From assembly GCF_001281525.1 (NCBI RefSeq), contig NZ_LGCI01000005.1, forward strand, positions 478,545-542,544: a stretch of DNA of 64,000 nt, given 5' to 3'. A program made the position numbers and the translations under genes. The notes beneath the pieces are model-generated. The model saw only the letters and a program-made list of their open reading frames with translations, had not been told where the DNA came from and searched no databases. Positions 19,609 through 28,928 of this stretch are shown here, one piece after another. This DNA is from Lysinibacillus macroides (GTDB lineage: Bacteria > Bacillota > Bacilli > Bacillales_A > Planococcaceae). Position 1 is the stretch's first letter. Every line of letters begins with the position of its first letter.

Positions 19609-19625
19609 GAAAGGTCTTGTGTATC

Positions 19626-20885
19626 ATGAATGCTGAAATTCTTGCAGTTGGCTCTGAACTATTATTAGGTCAAATTACGAATACAAATGCAAAATTTATC
19701 TCGAGCCAGCTTTCTGAGCTAGGCATAAATGTTTTTTACCATACTGTAGTTGGCGATAATGCTAAACGTTTAGAGCAGGCTATTGAAGTGGCTGAGTCTC
19801 GTGCAGATTTAATTATTTTTTCGGGTGGGCTTGGTCCTACAAAGGATGATTTAACAAAGGAGACAATCGCTCGTCATGTTGGTGTCCAGCTTAAAATGGA
19901 TGAAGTTGCCTTAACGTATATTGAGCAATTTTTTGCTAAACGAGGTCGTTCAATGACGGATAATAATCGTAAACAGGCATTGGTTTTAGCAGGCAGTGAA
20001 GTGTTAGCAAATCATCATGGCATGGCGCCTGGCATGATTTTTAAAAAGGATCAACACACTTATATTTTACTGCCAGGGCCACCGAAAGAGCTAGAGCCAA
20101 TGTTCCAATTTGAGGCAAAGCCAAAGCTCGCTGCTATGCTTAATGATGGAGGAACGATTGCTTCTCATGTTATGCGCTTTTATGGGATTGGTGAGGCTGA
20201 GCTTGAGGTACGCGTTCAAGCTATTTTAGATGCTCAAACAAATCCCACTGTTGCACCACTCGCGTCAGATGGTGAGGTAACGTTGCGTGTCACAGCTAAA
20301 GCACCAACAGAACAGCAAGCACACCAGCTGATTGATGCCAAAGTTGCAGAGATACAGGCACTTGTGGGTGACTATCAATATGGGGTCAATGATGATTCGC
20401 TGGCCTCCAAAACGGTTGAAATGCTGCTGGATAATGAGCTAACAATTGCTGCTGCGGAAAGTTTAACAGCTGGGTTATTTCAATCTGAGCTTGCGGAAAT
20501 TCCTGGGGTAGGCAATGCGCTGATAGGAGGCGTTGTTACCTATACAGCTGATGCGAAAGTAAAACAGCTCGGCATTGCACAAAAACTAATTGATACACAT
20601 GGTGTGGTAAGTAGCGAGTGTGCAGCGGCAATGGCAAGTGCTGTGCGTGAAAAATTTGCTACAAATATTGGGATTGGTCTTACAGGAGAAGCAGGTCCCA
20701 CAGCACATGATCATCAGCCAGTAGGTACGGTTTGGATTGGTATTGCCATTAATGATGAAAAGCCTCTTACATATTTACTGCACCTATCTGGTATGCGGAA
20801 TACGAATCGACTGCGCGCAGTGAAATTTGCGTGTCATTATTTAATGCAACAGTTAGAAGAACGTGGTTATAAAAAGCGTTATTAA
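19626..20885 (+). CDS. cinA: Competence/damage-inducible protein CinA
   Basis: This 419-residue protein has an N-terminal MoCF/molybdopterin-binding-like domain (about 1-170: ILAVGSELLLGQITNTN, FSGGLGPTKDDLT). Its C-terminal CinA domain (about 255-415: AAESLTAGLFQSELAEIPG, GLTGEAGP) has nicotinamide-nucleotide amidase activity in relatives. ATG 19626 is 11 bases after AAAGG; an upstream TTG is too close to that site. CinA is associated with RecA during competence, and recA follows directly, although a terminator and its own promoter separate it. Confidence 0.94.
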   Translation: MNAEILAVGSELLLGQITNTNAKFISSQLSELGINVFYHTVVGDNAKRLEQAIEVAESRADLIIFSGGLGPTKDDLTKETIARHVGVQLKMDEVALTYIEQFFAKRGRSMTDNNRKQALVLAGSEVLANHHGMAPGMIFKKDQHTYILLPGPPKELEPMFQFEAKPKLAAMLNDGGTIASHVMRFYGIGEAELEVRVQAILDAQTNPTVAPLASDGEVTLRVTAKAPTEQQAHQLIDAKVAEIQALVGDYQYGVNDDSLASKTVEMLLDNELTIAAAESLTAGLFQSELAEIPGVGNALIGGVVTYTADAKVKQLGIAQKLIDTHGVVSSECAAAMASAVREKFATNIGIGLTGEAGPTAHDHQPVGTVWIGIAINDEKPLTYLLHLSGMRNTNRLRAVKFACHYLMQQLEERGYKKRY

Positions 20886-20902
20886 AATAAGGTGAAAAAT
20901 AG

Positions 20903-20939
20903 AAATTTGGGTAGAAGAAAACTATCCAAATTTTTATTT
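20903..20939 (+). terminator. Terminator between cinA and recA
   Basis: AAATTTGGGTAG pairs with CTATCCAAATTT (one G-U pair) around a 7-base loop, then TTATTTT. It gives recA an independent transcript. Confidence 0.8.
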
Positions 20940-20950
20940 TGAAGAATAAA

Positions 20951-20964
20951 CGAATAAATGTTCG
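20951..20964. promoter_or_regulatory. LexA (DinR) box of recA
   Basis: CGAAT-AAAT-GTTCG differs at one base from the Gram-positive SOS box CGAAC-N4-GTTCG. It lies just upstream of the -35 element of recA, so LexA should repress recA until DNA damage. Confidence 0.85.
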
Positions 20965-20972
20965 CTTTTTTC

Positions 20973-21001
20973 TTGCGTGATTTCTTAAAAGCAAGTATAG
21001 T
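20973..21001 (+). promoter_or_regulatory. Sigma-A promoter of recA
   Basis: TTGCGT (20973-20978), a 17-base spacer and TATAGT (20996-21001), about 45 bases before the start codon. Confidence 0.7.
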
Positions 21002-21046
21002 AGAGATAGACAAAAACAATGAACCGTTTTCGAAGGAGGAAAATGA

Positions 21047-22108
21047 ATGAGTGATCGTAAAGCAGCCTTAGAACAGGCACTAAAACAAATTGAAAAGAAT
21101 TTTGGTAAAGGTTCCATCATGAAGCTTGGGGAAAAAACCGACTTAGAAATTGCGACATCTTCAAGTGGATCGTTAGCGCTTGATGCAGCATTAGGTGTAG
21201 GTGGTTATCCGCGTGGACGAATTATTGAAGTATATGGACCTGAATCATCAGGTAAAACAACTGTTGCACTACACGCTATTGCTGAAGTGCAAGCGACAGG
21301 TGGACAAGCAGCATTTATCGATGCTGAGCATGCGCTGGACCCAATCTATGCCCAGAAATTAGGGGTTAATATTGATGAGTTACTATTATCACAGCCAGAT
21401 ACAGGGGAACAGGCACTTGAAATCGCAGAAGCTTTAGTACGCAGTGGAGCGATTGATATTATTGTTATTGACTCTGTTGCAGCCTTAGTGCCAAAAGCAG
21501 AAATTGAAGGGGATATGGGGGATTCTCATGTCGGCTTACAAGCTCGTCTAATGTCACAAGCTTTACGTAAACTGTCAGGAGCGATTAATAAATCCAAAAC
21601 AATTGCTATTTTTATTAACCAAGTTCGTGAAAAAATTGGTGTCATGTTTGGCAATCCAGAGACAACACCAGGTGGACGTGCGCTTAAATTCTATAGCTCT
21701 GTGCGTTTAGAGGTACGTCGTGCAGAGGCAATTAAGCAAGGTAATGATATTATGGGTAACCGTACAAAGGTAAAAATTGTGAAAAATAAAGTAGCGCCAC
21801 CTTTCCGTACAGCAGAGGTAGATATTATGTATGGAGAAGGGATTTCTAAAGAGGGCGAAACAGTCGATTTAGGTGTAGAATTAGATATTGTGCAAAAAAG
21901 TGGTTCTTGGTACGCATATGGGGATGAGCGTTTAGGTCAAGGACGAGAAAATGCGAAACAATATTTAAAAGAAAATCCTGCAGTAATGGAGGAAATCGCT
22001 AACAAAATTCGTTCTTCCTATGGTATTGCTGCTGCTTCTTATACAATTGCTGCACATGAAGAGGAAGAAATGGACGAAGAATTACTGTCTCTTCTCGAAG
22101 AAGAATAG
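21047..22108 (+). CDS. recA: Recombinase RecA
   Basis: This 353-residue strand-exchange ATPase performs homologous recombination and triggers LexA self-cleavage. Walker [10 protein letters not shown] lies near residues 64-72; Walker [13 protein letters not shown] and the DNA-binding loop [20 protein letters not shown] follow. The C-terminus is acidic ([16 protein letters not shown]), as in other RecA proteins. AAGGAGGA precedes ATG 21047. No intein interrupts it. Confidence 0.98.
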   Translation: MSDRKAALEQALKQIEKNFGKGSIMKLGEKTDLEIATSSSGSLALDAALGVGGYPRGRIIEVYGPESSGKTTVALHAIAEVQATGGQAAFIDAEHALDPIYAQKLGVNIDELLLSQPDTGEQALEIAEALVRSGAIDIIVIDSVAALVPKAEIEGDMGDSHVGLQARLMSQALRKLSGAINKSKTIAIFINQVREKIGVMFGNPETTPGGRALKFYSSVRLEVRRAEAIKQGNDIMGNRTKVKIVKNKVAPPFRTAEVDIMYGEGISKEGETVDLGVELDIVQKSGSWYAYGDERLGQGRENAKQYLKENPAVMEEIANKIRSSYGIAAASYTIAAHEEEEMDEELLSLLEEE

Positions 22109-22112
22109 GATC

Positions 22113-22157
22113 AATGCATTGCTCTTGCGCTAAAAGTAGGAGCAATGCATTTTTTAG
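22113..22157 (+). terminator. Rho-independent terminator after recA
   Basis: A perfect 12-bp stem (22113-22124 with 22140-22151) is followed by TTTTAG. Confidence 0.9.
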
Positions 22158-22480
22158 TTATCAGCGCTTCTAGCGGTGTGCAAGAAATGGAATTCAGATC
22201 CATAATCCTGCTCTGTTGTCTATATTATTGAATTTTTGTGTAGAATAAAGTAGAGGCAACGCTACAATGACTCCATAAATACTGTTGCCTAAAATAGGGC
22301 TTGGTAAAAAAGCCATGAAATAGCTGCTATATCTCTTGAAAATATTTCTTATGTACTGGTTTTAAATAAATACTAGAATGCATAAAATATTTTCTAGTGT
22401 AAAAGTATTAGGAAAAATATTCAGTGAATGGATAGGACTTACTTTTTTCTTGATGAAGGCGCACAGACGCCCGTCTATCC
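22158..22480. other. Gene-free gap upstream of the rny promoter
   Basis: No reading frame is convincing here. One 7-bp inverted pair (AGGCAAC near 22254, GTTGCCT near 22283) could form a hairpin. Otherwise AT-rich and unassigned. Confidence 0.3.
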
Positions 22481-22509
22481 TTGACAGAGCTTGAGGCTAG
22501 CTATACAAT
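22481..22509 (+). promoter_or_regulatory. Strong sigma-A-type promoter 300 bases upstream of rny
   Basis: A consensus TTGACA (22481-22486), 17 bases, then TACAAT (22504-22509). It would give rny a leader of about 290 bases, or drive a small transcript within it. Confidence 0.65.
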
Positions 22510-22555
22510 AAAATATGTATAATTTCTGAATTATGACTTTAAATAGGCAGTACAT

Positions 22556-22714
22556 TTGATTATATCTTCATTAAATAACTATTTTAATAAAGAGAAATTA
22601 CAACTTTCAAAGCTTCCTAGTGAAGGGTCTAACGTTGTGATTCCTTTCCAGTGGATAACTAAATATCTACTGGATGAAGATACAGCCTTTGTGAATAGAG
22701 TGGATTTTAGGTAA
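22556..22714 (+). CDS. Possible 52-residue small protein or gene remnant in the rny leader
   Basis: A TTG-started frame of 52 codons shows protein-like composition (VVIPFQWITKYLLDEDTAF) rather than random sequence. It has no clear ribosome site, so it may be the remains of a lost gene. The same DNA can form a 10-bp stem (CCAGTGGATA / TATCTACTGG), so it may instead be a structured leader. I do not recognise a family. Confidence 0.25.
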   Translation: MIISSLNNYFNKEKLQLSKLPSEGSNVVIPFQWITKYLLDEDTAFVNRVDFR

Positions 22715-22809
22715 GTGTAACAAAAATCCCATGTTTTTTCACTAAGGATAACATTGATGTATGCGCCGACTGAAACTGTATTACCCAAATAGCAAGAGGA
22801 GGTGTTCAT

Positions 22810-24369
22810 ATGGATGGAATTACTATCATCTCCGCTTTGCTTGGACTCATCGTTGGTGCCGCTGTTAGCTATATCTACATGAAAAAAGTGAATGACTCAA
22901 AAATCACTGGTGCTAAACATGTTGCTGAAACAATTGTTGAAGAAGGAAAACGACAAGCGGAGGCAATGAAAAAAGAAGCACTACTTGAAGCCAAAGATGA
23001 AACTCACAAATTTCGTACTGAAGCAGAAAATGACATTCGTGAACGTCGTTTAGAACTTCAAAAACAAGAGAACCGTTTATTGCAAAGAGAAGAGAATCTT
23101 GACCGCAAGGATGATACTCTAAATAAGAGAGAAGCAGGCTTAGAGCGTAAAGAACATGCTCTAGCTGAAAGACAACAGCATATTGAACAGATGGAGAGCA
23201 AAGTGGACGAGCTCGTTGCATCACAAAAAACAGAGCTAGAACGTATTTCTGCTTTAACAAGAGATGAAGCAAAAACAATTATCTTAAATGAAGTAGAAAA
23301 AGAGCTAGCAACAGATATTGCTGTGATGACGAAGGAAGCTGAAACACGTGCGAAAGAAGATTCCGATAAAAAAGCACGTGAAATTTTATCATTAGCACTA
23401 CAACGCTTTGCTGCAGATCACGTAGCAGAAACAACTGTATCTGTTGTGAATTTGCCAAATGATGAAATGAAGGGACGTATTATTGGTCGCGAAGGCCGTA
23501 ATATCCGTACATTGGAAACATTAACAGGAATTGATTTAATTATTGATGATACGCCAGAAGCGGTTATATTATCAGGCTTTGATCCAATTCGTCGTGAAAC
23601 AGCTCGACTTGCACTTGAAAAACTTGTCCAGGACGGCCGTATTCACCCTGCTCGCATAGAGGAAATGGTTGAAAAAGCTCGTCGTGAAGTGGATGAACAA
23701 ATCCGTGAAACAGGTGAGCAAACAACATTTGAAATTGGTATTCATAATTTACATCCTGATTTAATGAAAATTTTAGGTCGTATGAAATATCGTACAAGCT
23801 ATGGACAAAACGTCCTAAAACATTCAATTGAAGTCGCCTATTTAGCCGGTTTACTTGCTGCTGAACTTGGTGAAGATGTAGCACTAGCTCGCCGTGCAGG
23901 CTTATTACATGATATTGGTAAAGCAATTGACCATGAAGTGGAAGGTAGTCACGTTGAAATTGGCGTGGAATTAGCAACAAAATATAAGGAACATCCTGTC
24001 GTTATTAATAGTATTGCTTCGCATCATGGTGATACAGAGGCAACTTCTGTGATCGCAGTATTAGTGGCTGCAGCGGATGCTTTGTCAGCGGCTCGTCCAG
24101 GTGCGCGAAGTGAAACACTTGAAAACTATATCCGCAGACTTGAAAAACTAGAGGAAATTTCAGAAAGCTATGATGGCGTAGAAAAATCTTATGCGATTCA
24201 AGCTGGACGTGAAATCCGCATCATTGTACAACCTGAAAAAATTGATGACTTAGCTTCCCATCGTCTTGCACGTGATATCCGCAAACGTATTGAGGAAGAA
24301 CTAGACTATCCAGGTCACATTAAAGTAACAGTCATTCGCGAAACACGTGCTGTGGAGTACGCGAAATAA
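22810..24369 (+). CDS. rny: Ribonuclease Y
   Basis: This 519-residue membrane-anchored endoribonuclease initiates mRNA turnover. It has an N-terminal transmembrane helix (about residues 2-24), a long charged coiled coil (about 30-200), a KH RNA-binding domain ([17 protein letters not shown] near 217-233) and an HD phosphohydrolase domain whose metal pair is His367-Asp368 ([10 protein letters not shown]). AGGAGGTG precedes ATG 22810. Length and order match the family exactly. Confidence 0.97.
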   Translation: MDGITIISALLGLIVGAAVSYIYMKKVNDSKITGAKHVAETIVEEGKRQAEAMKKEALLEAKDETHKFRTEAENDIRERRLELQKQENRLLQREENLDRKDDTLNKREAGLERKEHALAERQQHIEQMESKVDELVASQKTELERISALTRDEAKTIILNEVEKELATDIAVMTKEAETRAKEDSDKKAREILSLALQRFAADHVAETTVSVVNLPNDEMKGRIIGREGRNIRTLETLTGIDLIIDDTPEAVILSGFDPIRRETARLALEKLVQDGRIHPARIEEMVEKARREVDEQIRETGEQTTFEIGIHNLHPDLMKILGRMKYRTSYGQNVLKHSIEVAYLAGLLAAELGEDVALARRAGLLHDIGKAIDHEVEGSHVEIGVELATKYKEHPVVINSIASHHGDTEATSVIAVLVAAADALSAARPGARSETLENYIRRLEKLEEISESYDGVEKSYAIQAGREIRIIVQPEKIDDLASHRLARDIRKRIEEELDYPGHIKVTVIRETRAVEYAK

Positions 24370-24380
24370 TATTGAAAGTT

Positions 24381-24422
24381 AGAGGTTTCTTTAGATAAAT
24401 ATCTGGAGAGCCTCTTTTTTAC
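24381..24422 (+). terminator. Terminator after rny
   Basis: AGAGG...AGAT pairs with ATCT...CCTCT (24381-24415) with some G-U pairs, then a T6 run. Confidence 0.75.
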
Positions 24423-24462
24423 TGGAGTAGAAAGCTTTATTGACAACAGGATTATTATATTT

Positions 24463-24491
24463 TTGCTTAATTATCCTCCTAGCGTTACAAT
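24463..24491 (+). promoter_or_regulatory. Possible sigma-A promoter of ymdB
   Basis: TTGCTT (24463-24468), 17 bases, TACAAT (24486-24491), about 80 bases before ymdB. Confidence 0.45.
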
Positions 24492-24574
24492 TAGGAATGT
24501 TATTCTAGGAGCGTTATGAACATAGCCTTATAATCGAAGAAAAGGCGTAATGGAAAGAAAGAGTGGTTGAAAAA

Positions 24575-25372
24575 ATGAAGGTTTTATTTATTGGTGATAT
24601 TGTTGGTTCGATTGGTCGAGATGCAGTAGAAAAATATTTACCTCGCTTAAAAAAGAAATACAATGCTGATGTGGTCATTGCAAATGGTGAAAATGCAGCA
24701 GCAGGACGTGGCATTACTCATAATATTTACAACAGCCTTTTACAAATGGGTGTAGATGTCATTACAATGGGCAATCATACATGGGATAATAAAGAGATTT
24801 TTGATTTTATTGATGACGCAGATTATTTAATACGTCCTGCCAACTTTTCTAGTGAGGCTCCAGGGAAAGGCATGGTGCAAATTTCTAAAAACGGTGTGAC
24901 ATTATCGGTGATTAATTTACATGGTCGTGTCTTTTTGCCTCCGCATGAAGATCCATTTGCGATGGCAGATCAATTAATTGAAGAGGCTCATCAAATATCG
25001 CCACTTGTCTTCGTGGATTTTCATGCAGAAGCGACAAGTGAAAAGATTGCGCTTGGTTGGCATTTAGATGGTAAGGCTTCAGCCGTTGTTGGTACGCATA
25101 CACATGTACAGACAGCCGATGCAAGAATTTACCCAAATGGTACAGCGTATATTACAGATGTCGGTATGACAGGCCCATATGATGAAATTTTAGGCATGAT
25201 AAAGGATAGTGTGATTTATAAATTCCAAACAAATATGCCAGCTCGCTTTGAAGTGCCGAAAAAAGGACGCGAGGTATTAAGTGGCTTCTTTGTAGAGATC
25301 AATGATAAAACAGGAAAAGCTACTTATTGTGAACGCATTTACATTAATGAAGATTACCCATTTCAAGGGTAG
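24575..25372 (+). CDS. ymdB: YmdB-family metallophosphoesterase
   Basis: This 265-residue dinuclear metal phosphodiesterase has motifs IGDIVGSIGRD (residues 5-15), NGENAAAGRG, MGNHTWDN, DFHAEATSEK and GTHTHVQTAD. B. subtilis YmdB hydrolyses 2',3'-cyclic nucleotides and affects biofilm and motility choices. ATG 24575 gives the family's normal length; a GTG four codons earlier lacks a ribosome site. It follows rny and precedes spoVS as in B. subtilis. Confidence 0.93.
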   Translation: MKVLFIGDIVGSIGRDAVEKYLPRLKKKYNADVVIANGENAAAGRGITHNIYNSLLQMGVDVITMGNHTWDNKEIFDFIDDADYLIRPANFSSEAPGKGMVQISKNGVTLSVINLHGRVFLPPHEDPFAMADQLIEEAHQISPLVFVDFHAEATSEKIALGWHLDGKASAVVGTHTHVQTADARIYPNGTAYITDVGMTGPYDEILGMIKDSVIYKFQTNMPARFEVPKKGREVLSGFFVEINDKTGKATYCERIYINEDYPFQG

Positions 25373-25539
25373 AGAAGTCGAAATATGTTTGTGAACGGGT
25401 GTGGTAGGTTTCTTTGTCAAACTAGTCTATTTCCTTCTTGCGGAGCATAAAATGTGCTACGGACAATAACTTGAGGTCCAAAAAGGGGGACATAAGTTGT
25501 TGAGCGTAAACACTATTCGCGAAACGGGGAGGAATAATT

Positions 25540-25806
25540 GTGGATTCATTAAAAGTATCATCACGCTCTAATCCAAATTCAGTTGCAGGTGCATTAGTCG
25601 CGGTAATCAGAGAAAAAGGGCAAGCAGAAATGCAAGCAGTTGGGGCAGGTGCACTTAACCAAGCCGTGAAAGCAGTGGCCATTGCACGCGGATTTGTAGC
25701 GCCAAGTGGCACAGATTTAATTTGCGCGCCAGCGTTTGCCGATATTTTAATTGCTGGTGAAGAACGTACAGCCTTGAAGTTGCTAGTGGAAAAACGTATT
25801 CGATAA
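25540..25806 (+). CDS. spoVS: Stage V sporulation protein S
   Basis: This 88-residue Alba-like protein has the highly conserved SpoVS sequence (VGAGALNQAVKAVAIARGFV; APSGTDLIC). SpoVS promotes coat assembly and septation during sporulation. GTG 25540 has GGGGAGG 6 bases upstream. In B. subtilis spoVS is sigma-H dependent; I could not pick out a clear sigma-H promoter here. Confidence 0.96.
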   Translation: MDSLKVSSRSNPNSVAGALVAVIREKGQAEMQAVGAGALNQAVKAVAIARGFVAPSGTDLICAPAFADILIAGEERTALKLLVEKRIR

Positions 25807-25821
25807 AAAAGTAATGAAGTA

Positions 25822-25861
25822 AAATGCCTTGTCACATAATAATGTGGCGAGGCATTTTTTC
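25822..25861 (+). terminator. Rho-independent terminator after spoVS
   Basis: AATGCCTTGTCACAT pairs with ATGTGGCGAGGCATT (two G-U pairs), followed by T6. Confidence 0.92.
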
Positions 25862-26069
25862 GTCTTCCTGTTTACATATGATAGATGTCACTTGAAATAG
25901 GAACTTGATTTTGCTTAGATTTGAAAATTACAACTTTTTGAACAGGATGTTCAGTCAAAGGTCTGATTTTCGCCTAAATCGTTGAGAAACAATAGTGCAG
26001 AAGGGTTTCTTCGTGTTAAACTTATGAAGGAAAAATAATAGTATACATTGGATTTAAGGAGTTGTTGAC

Positions 26070-27809
26070 ATGTTACATCAGCTTTCATGGAAAGTCGGTG
26101 GGCAACAGGGTGAAGGGATTGAGAGTACAGGCGAAATTTTCTCAATGGCAATGAATCGTTTAGGTTATTTCCTATATGGTTATCGTCACTTCTCTTCTCG
26201 AATTAAAGGTGGCCATACGAATAATAAGATTACAGTTCGTCCAACAGAAGTACGTGCAATTGCGGATGATTTAGATATTTTAGTGGCGTTTGATCAAGAA
26301 ACAATCGATGTCAATTATCAAGAGCTAACAAACACAGGTATTATTTTAGCCGATGCAAAATTTGACCCTGTGAAGCCAGAAGATTCACAGGCGCCATTAT
26401 TTGCTGTGCCATTTACAGAAATAGCAGCGGAGCTTGGTACATCGTTAATGAAAAACATGGTGGCTATCGGAGCAACAGCTTCATTGCTTAATTTAGAGGA
26501 TGCAGTGTTCCAAAATGTAGTCGATGATATTTTTGGCAGAAAAGGTGAAGAGGTTGTTCAAAAAAATATGGAGGCGATTGCACACGGCCATCAGATTATG
26601 AATGAGCTTTTAGGGGATCGTGTTGGAGAATGGGCGCTTGCCCCAGCAGATGGCAAACGTCGTATGTTTATGATTGGCAATGATGCCGTGGCACTTGGCG
26701 CATTAGCTGCTGGTACACGCTTTATGGCAGCATATCCAATTACGCCAGCCTCTGAAATTATGGAATACTTAATTAAAAAATTACCAAAATTCGGTGGTGC
26801 AGTCATTCAAACAGAAGATGAGATTGCCGCAGCAACAATGGCGATTGGCGCTAACTTCGGTGGTGTTCGTTCCTTTACCGCTTCTGCAGGTCCTGGTCTA
26901 TCATTGATGATGGAGGCGATTGGTCTTTCAGGGATGACAGAGCAGCCATTAGTGATTGTTGATACACAGCGTGGAGGTCCTTCAACGGGCTTACCAACAA
27001 AGCAAGAGCAATCGGATTTAATGGCAATGCTGTATGGCACACATGGAGAAATTCCAAAAGTGGTCATTGCACCTTCTACAATGGAGGAAGCATTCTTTGA
27101 TACGATTCAAGCGTTTAATATTGCAGAGGAGCTACAATTACCTGTTATCTTAATGACGGATTTACAATTATCATTAGGTAAACAATCTGTAGAGCCATTT
27201 GATTACAGCAAAATTGACATTCGCCGTGGTAAAATTGTGACAGATGAGCTGGAAGAAGCGGCAGATAAAGCTTATTTCAAGCGTTATAAAGATACAGAGG
27301 ATGGGGTTTCTCCTCGTGTGCTTCCTGGTACATTACATGGCATTCACCATGTGACAGGTGTGGAGCATGATGAAACAGGGAAGCCATCTGAAGCAACAGG
27401 CAACCGTCAAGTACAAATGGACAAACGTTTCCGTAAGCTAGCTCATTTAAAATTTGAGCAGCCTGTCTATACAAATACACCATATGATGACGCTGATATT
27501 TTATTAGTCGGCTTTAACTCAACGCGTGGAGCGATTGAAGAGGTGCGGGAACGATTAATTGCACAGGGTATAAAGGTTAATCATGCCCATATTCGCTTAA
27601 TTCACCCATTCCCATCTGCGGAAATGGCGCCTCTGATAGCACAGGCGAAAAAAGTCATTGTTGTAGAAAATAACTATACTGGCCAATTAGCTAATATTAT
27701 GAAGATGAATGTTGGGGGTCACGATAAGATCGCAACAATCACTAAATATAATGGTACACCATTCTTGCCAGGTGAATTAGAAAATCGTGTGAAGGAGTTG
27801 ACTCGCTAA
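26070..27809 (+). CDS. korA: 2-oxoacid:ferredoxin oxidoreductase, fused gamma-alpha subunit
   Basis: This 579-residue protein fuses the gamma domain (about 1-180: WKVGGQQGEGIESTGEIFS) to the pyrimidine-binding alpha domain (about 195-579: FMAAYPITPASEIMEYL, TASAGPGLSLMMEAIGL). With KorB it should convert 2-oxoglutarate, or another 2-oxoacid, to the acyl-CoA while reducing ferredoxin. The substrate preference cannot be read from sequence. AAGGAG precedes ATG 26070. Its stop overlaps the korB start by one base (TAATGG), so the subunits are coupled. Confidence 0.93.
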   Translation: MLHQLSWKVGGQQGEGIESTGEIFSMAMNRLGYFLYGYRHFSSRIKGGHTNNKITVRPTEVRAIADDLDILVAFDQETIDVNYQELTNTGIILADAKFDPVKPEDSQAPLFAVPFTEIAAELGTSLMKNMVAIGATASLLNLEDAVFQNVVDDIFGRKGEEVVQKNMEAIAHGHQIMNELLGDRVGEWALAPADGKRRMFMIGNDAVALGALAAGTRFMAAYPITPASEIMEYLIKKLPKFGGAVIQTEDEIAAATMAIGANFGGVRSFTASAGPGLSLMMEAIGLSGMTEQPLVIVDTQRGGPSTGLPTKQEQSDLMAMLYGTHGEIPKVVIAPSTMEEAFFDTIQAFNIAEELQLPVILMTDLQLSLGKQSVEPFDYSKIDIRRGKIVTDELEEAADKAYFKRYKDTEDGVSPRVLPGTLHGIHHVTGVEHDETGKPSEATGNRQVQMDKRFRKLAHLKFEQPVYTNTPYDDADILLVGFNSTRGAIEEVRERLIAQGIKVNHAHIRLIHPFPSAEMAPLIAQAKKVIVVENNYTGQLANIMKMNVGGHDKIATITKYNGTPFLPGELENRVKELTR

Positions 27810-28675
27810 TGGCAACATTTAAGGATTTTCGTAATACAGTGAAACCAAACTGGTGCCCAGGCTGTGGAGACTTCTCCGTACAAGCAGCTATTCAACGTGC
27901 TGCTGCAAATGTCGGCATTGAGCCAAATGAACTTGCTGTTATTTCAGGGATTGGCTGCTCAGGTCGAATTTCAGGCTATATCAATTCCTACGGTTTCCAC
28001 GGGATTCATGGTCGTGCATTGCCAATTGCACAGGGTTTAAAAATGGCTAATCGTGATTTACATGTCATCGCTTCTGGTGGTGATGGCGACGGCTTTGCTA
28101 TTGGTATGGGGCATACAATTCATGCCATCCGCCGTAATATTGATATTACGTATGTTGTGATGGACAACCAAATTTATGGCTTAACAAAAGGTCAAACTTC
28201 GCCACGCTCTGCTGCTGGATTTATTACCAAATCTACACCAGGTGGTGCGATTGAGCCATCATTGAAACCATTAGAGGTAGCATTAACAAGTGGTGCGACA
28301 TTTGTGGCACAGGGCTTCTCTACAGACATTAAAGAATTAACAGCACTAATTGAAGCTGGTATTAACCATAAAGGCTTCTCGTTTATCAATGTCTTTTCAC
28401 CCTGTGTAACGTATAACAAAGTGAACACATATGATTGGTTTAAAGAAAACCTAACAAAATTAGCGGATGTTGAAGGTTATGACCACTCAGATCGTGGTAT
28501 GGCGATGCGTACGGTGATGGAGCACGAGGGCTTAGTAACAGGTATTATTTATCATGATACTGAAACAACATCGTATCAAGAAAAAGTACCTGGCTATTCT
28601 GAGCTACCATTAACAGATATTGATATTAAAATGAGTGAGCATGATTTTAATAAGCTTGTACAAGAATTTATGTAA
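27809..28675 (+). CDS. korB: 2-oxoacid:ferredoxin oxidoreductase, beta subunit
   Basis: This 288-residue thiamine-diphosphate-binding subunit has GGDGDGFAIG (about 90-99), which binds TPP-Mg. Cys16, Cys19, Cys50 and Cys199 match the four ligands of the single [4Fe-4S] cluster in this family. Together with KorA it forms the complete two-gene enzyme; the ferredoxin partner is elsewhere. The same korAB pair follows spoVS in other Bacillaceae, in place of tdh-kbl of B. subtilis. Confidence 0.94.
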   Translation: MATFKDFRNTVKPNWCPGCGDFSVQAAIQRAAANVGIEPNELAVISGIGCSGRISGYINSYGFHGIHGRALPIAQGLKMANRDLHVIASGGDGDGFAIGMGHTIHAIRRNIDITYVVMDNQIYGLTKGQTSPRSAAGFITKSTPGGAIEPSLKPLEVALTSGATFVAQGFSTDIKELTALIEAGINHKGFSFINVFSPCVTYNKVNTYDWFKENLTKLADVEGYDHSDRGMAMRTVMEHEGLVTGIIYHDTETTSYQEKVPGYSELPLTDIDIKMSEHDFNKLVQEFM

Positions 28676-28684
28676 AACAAGAGG

Positions 28685-28722
28685 AAAAGCATTTGGGATG
28701 ATTGTATCTCAAATGCTTTTTT
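28685..28722 (+). terminator. Rho-independent terminator after korB
   Basis: AAAAGCATTTGGGA pairs with TCTCAAATGCTTTT around an 8-base loop, then TT. Confidence 0.9.
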
Positions 28723-28928
28723 GTATTCGTGAATTGAACAAGAATAAATCATTGCTTTTATAGGTGAGCATTGCGCTTGCTGAGGTTGGCAATTTCCACC
28801 CAAATGAAGTTAGTAACAGAAGTTCAATTTGTAGCGTTTTTATGTCATAAGGTATCATTCGCACCTGAGTAAACAAAATTGTATAATAAGGGTAATAACA
28901 ACTGTTCATAAGTGAGGTGATACCATAC

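Noticed and set aside
25862-26069. A gene or sigma-H promoter in the spoVS-korA gap
   Set aside because: No frame with a ribosome site and no convincing match to the sigma-H pattern.
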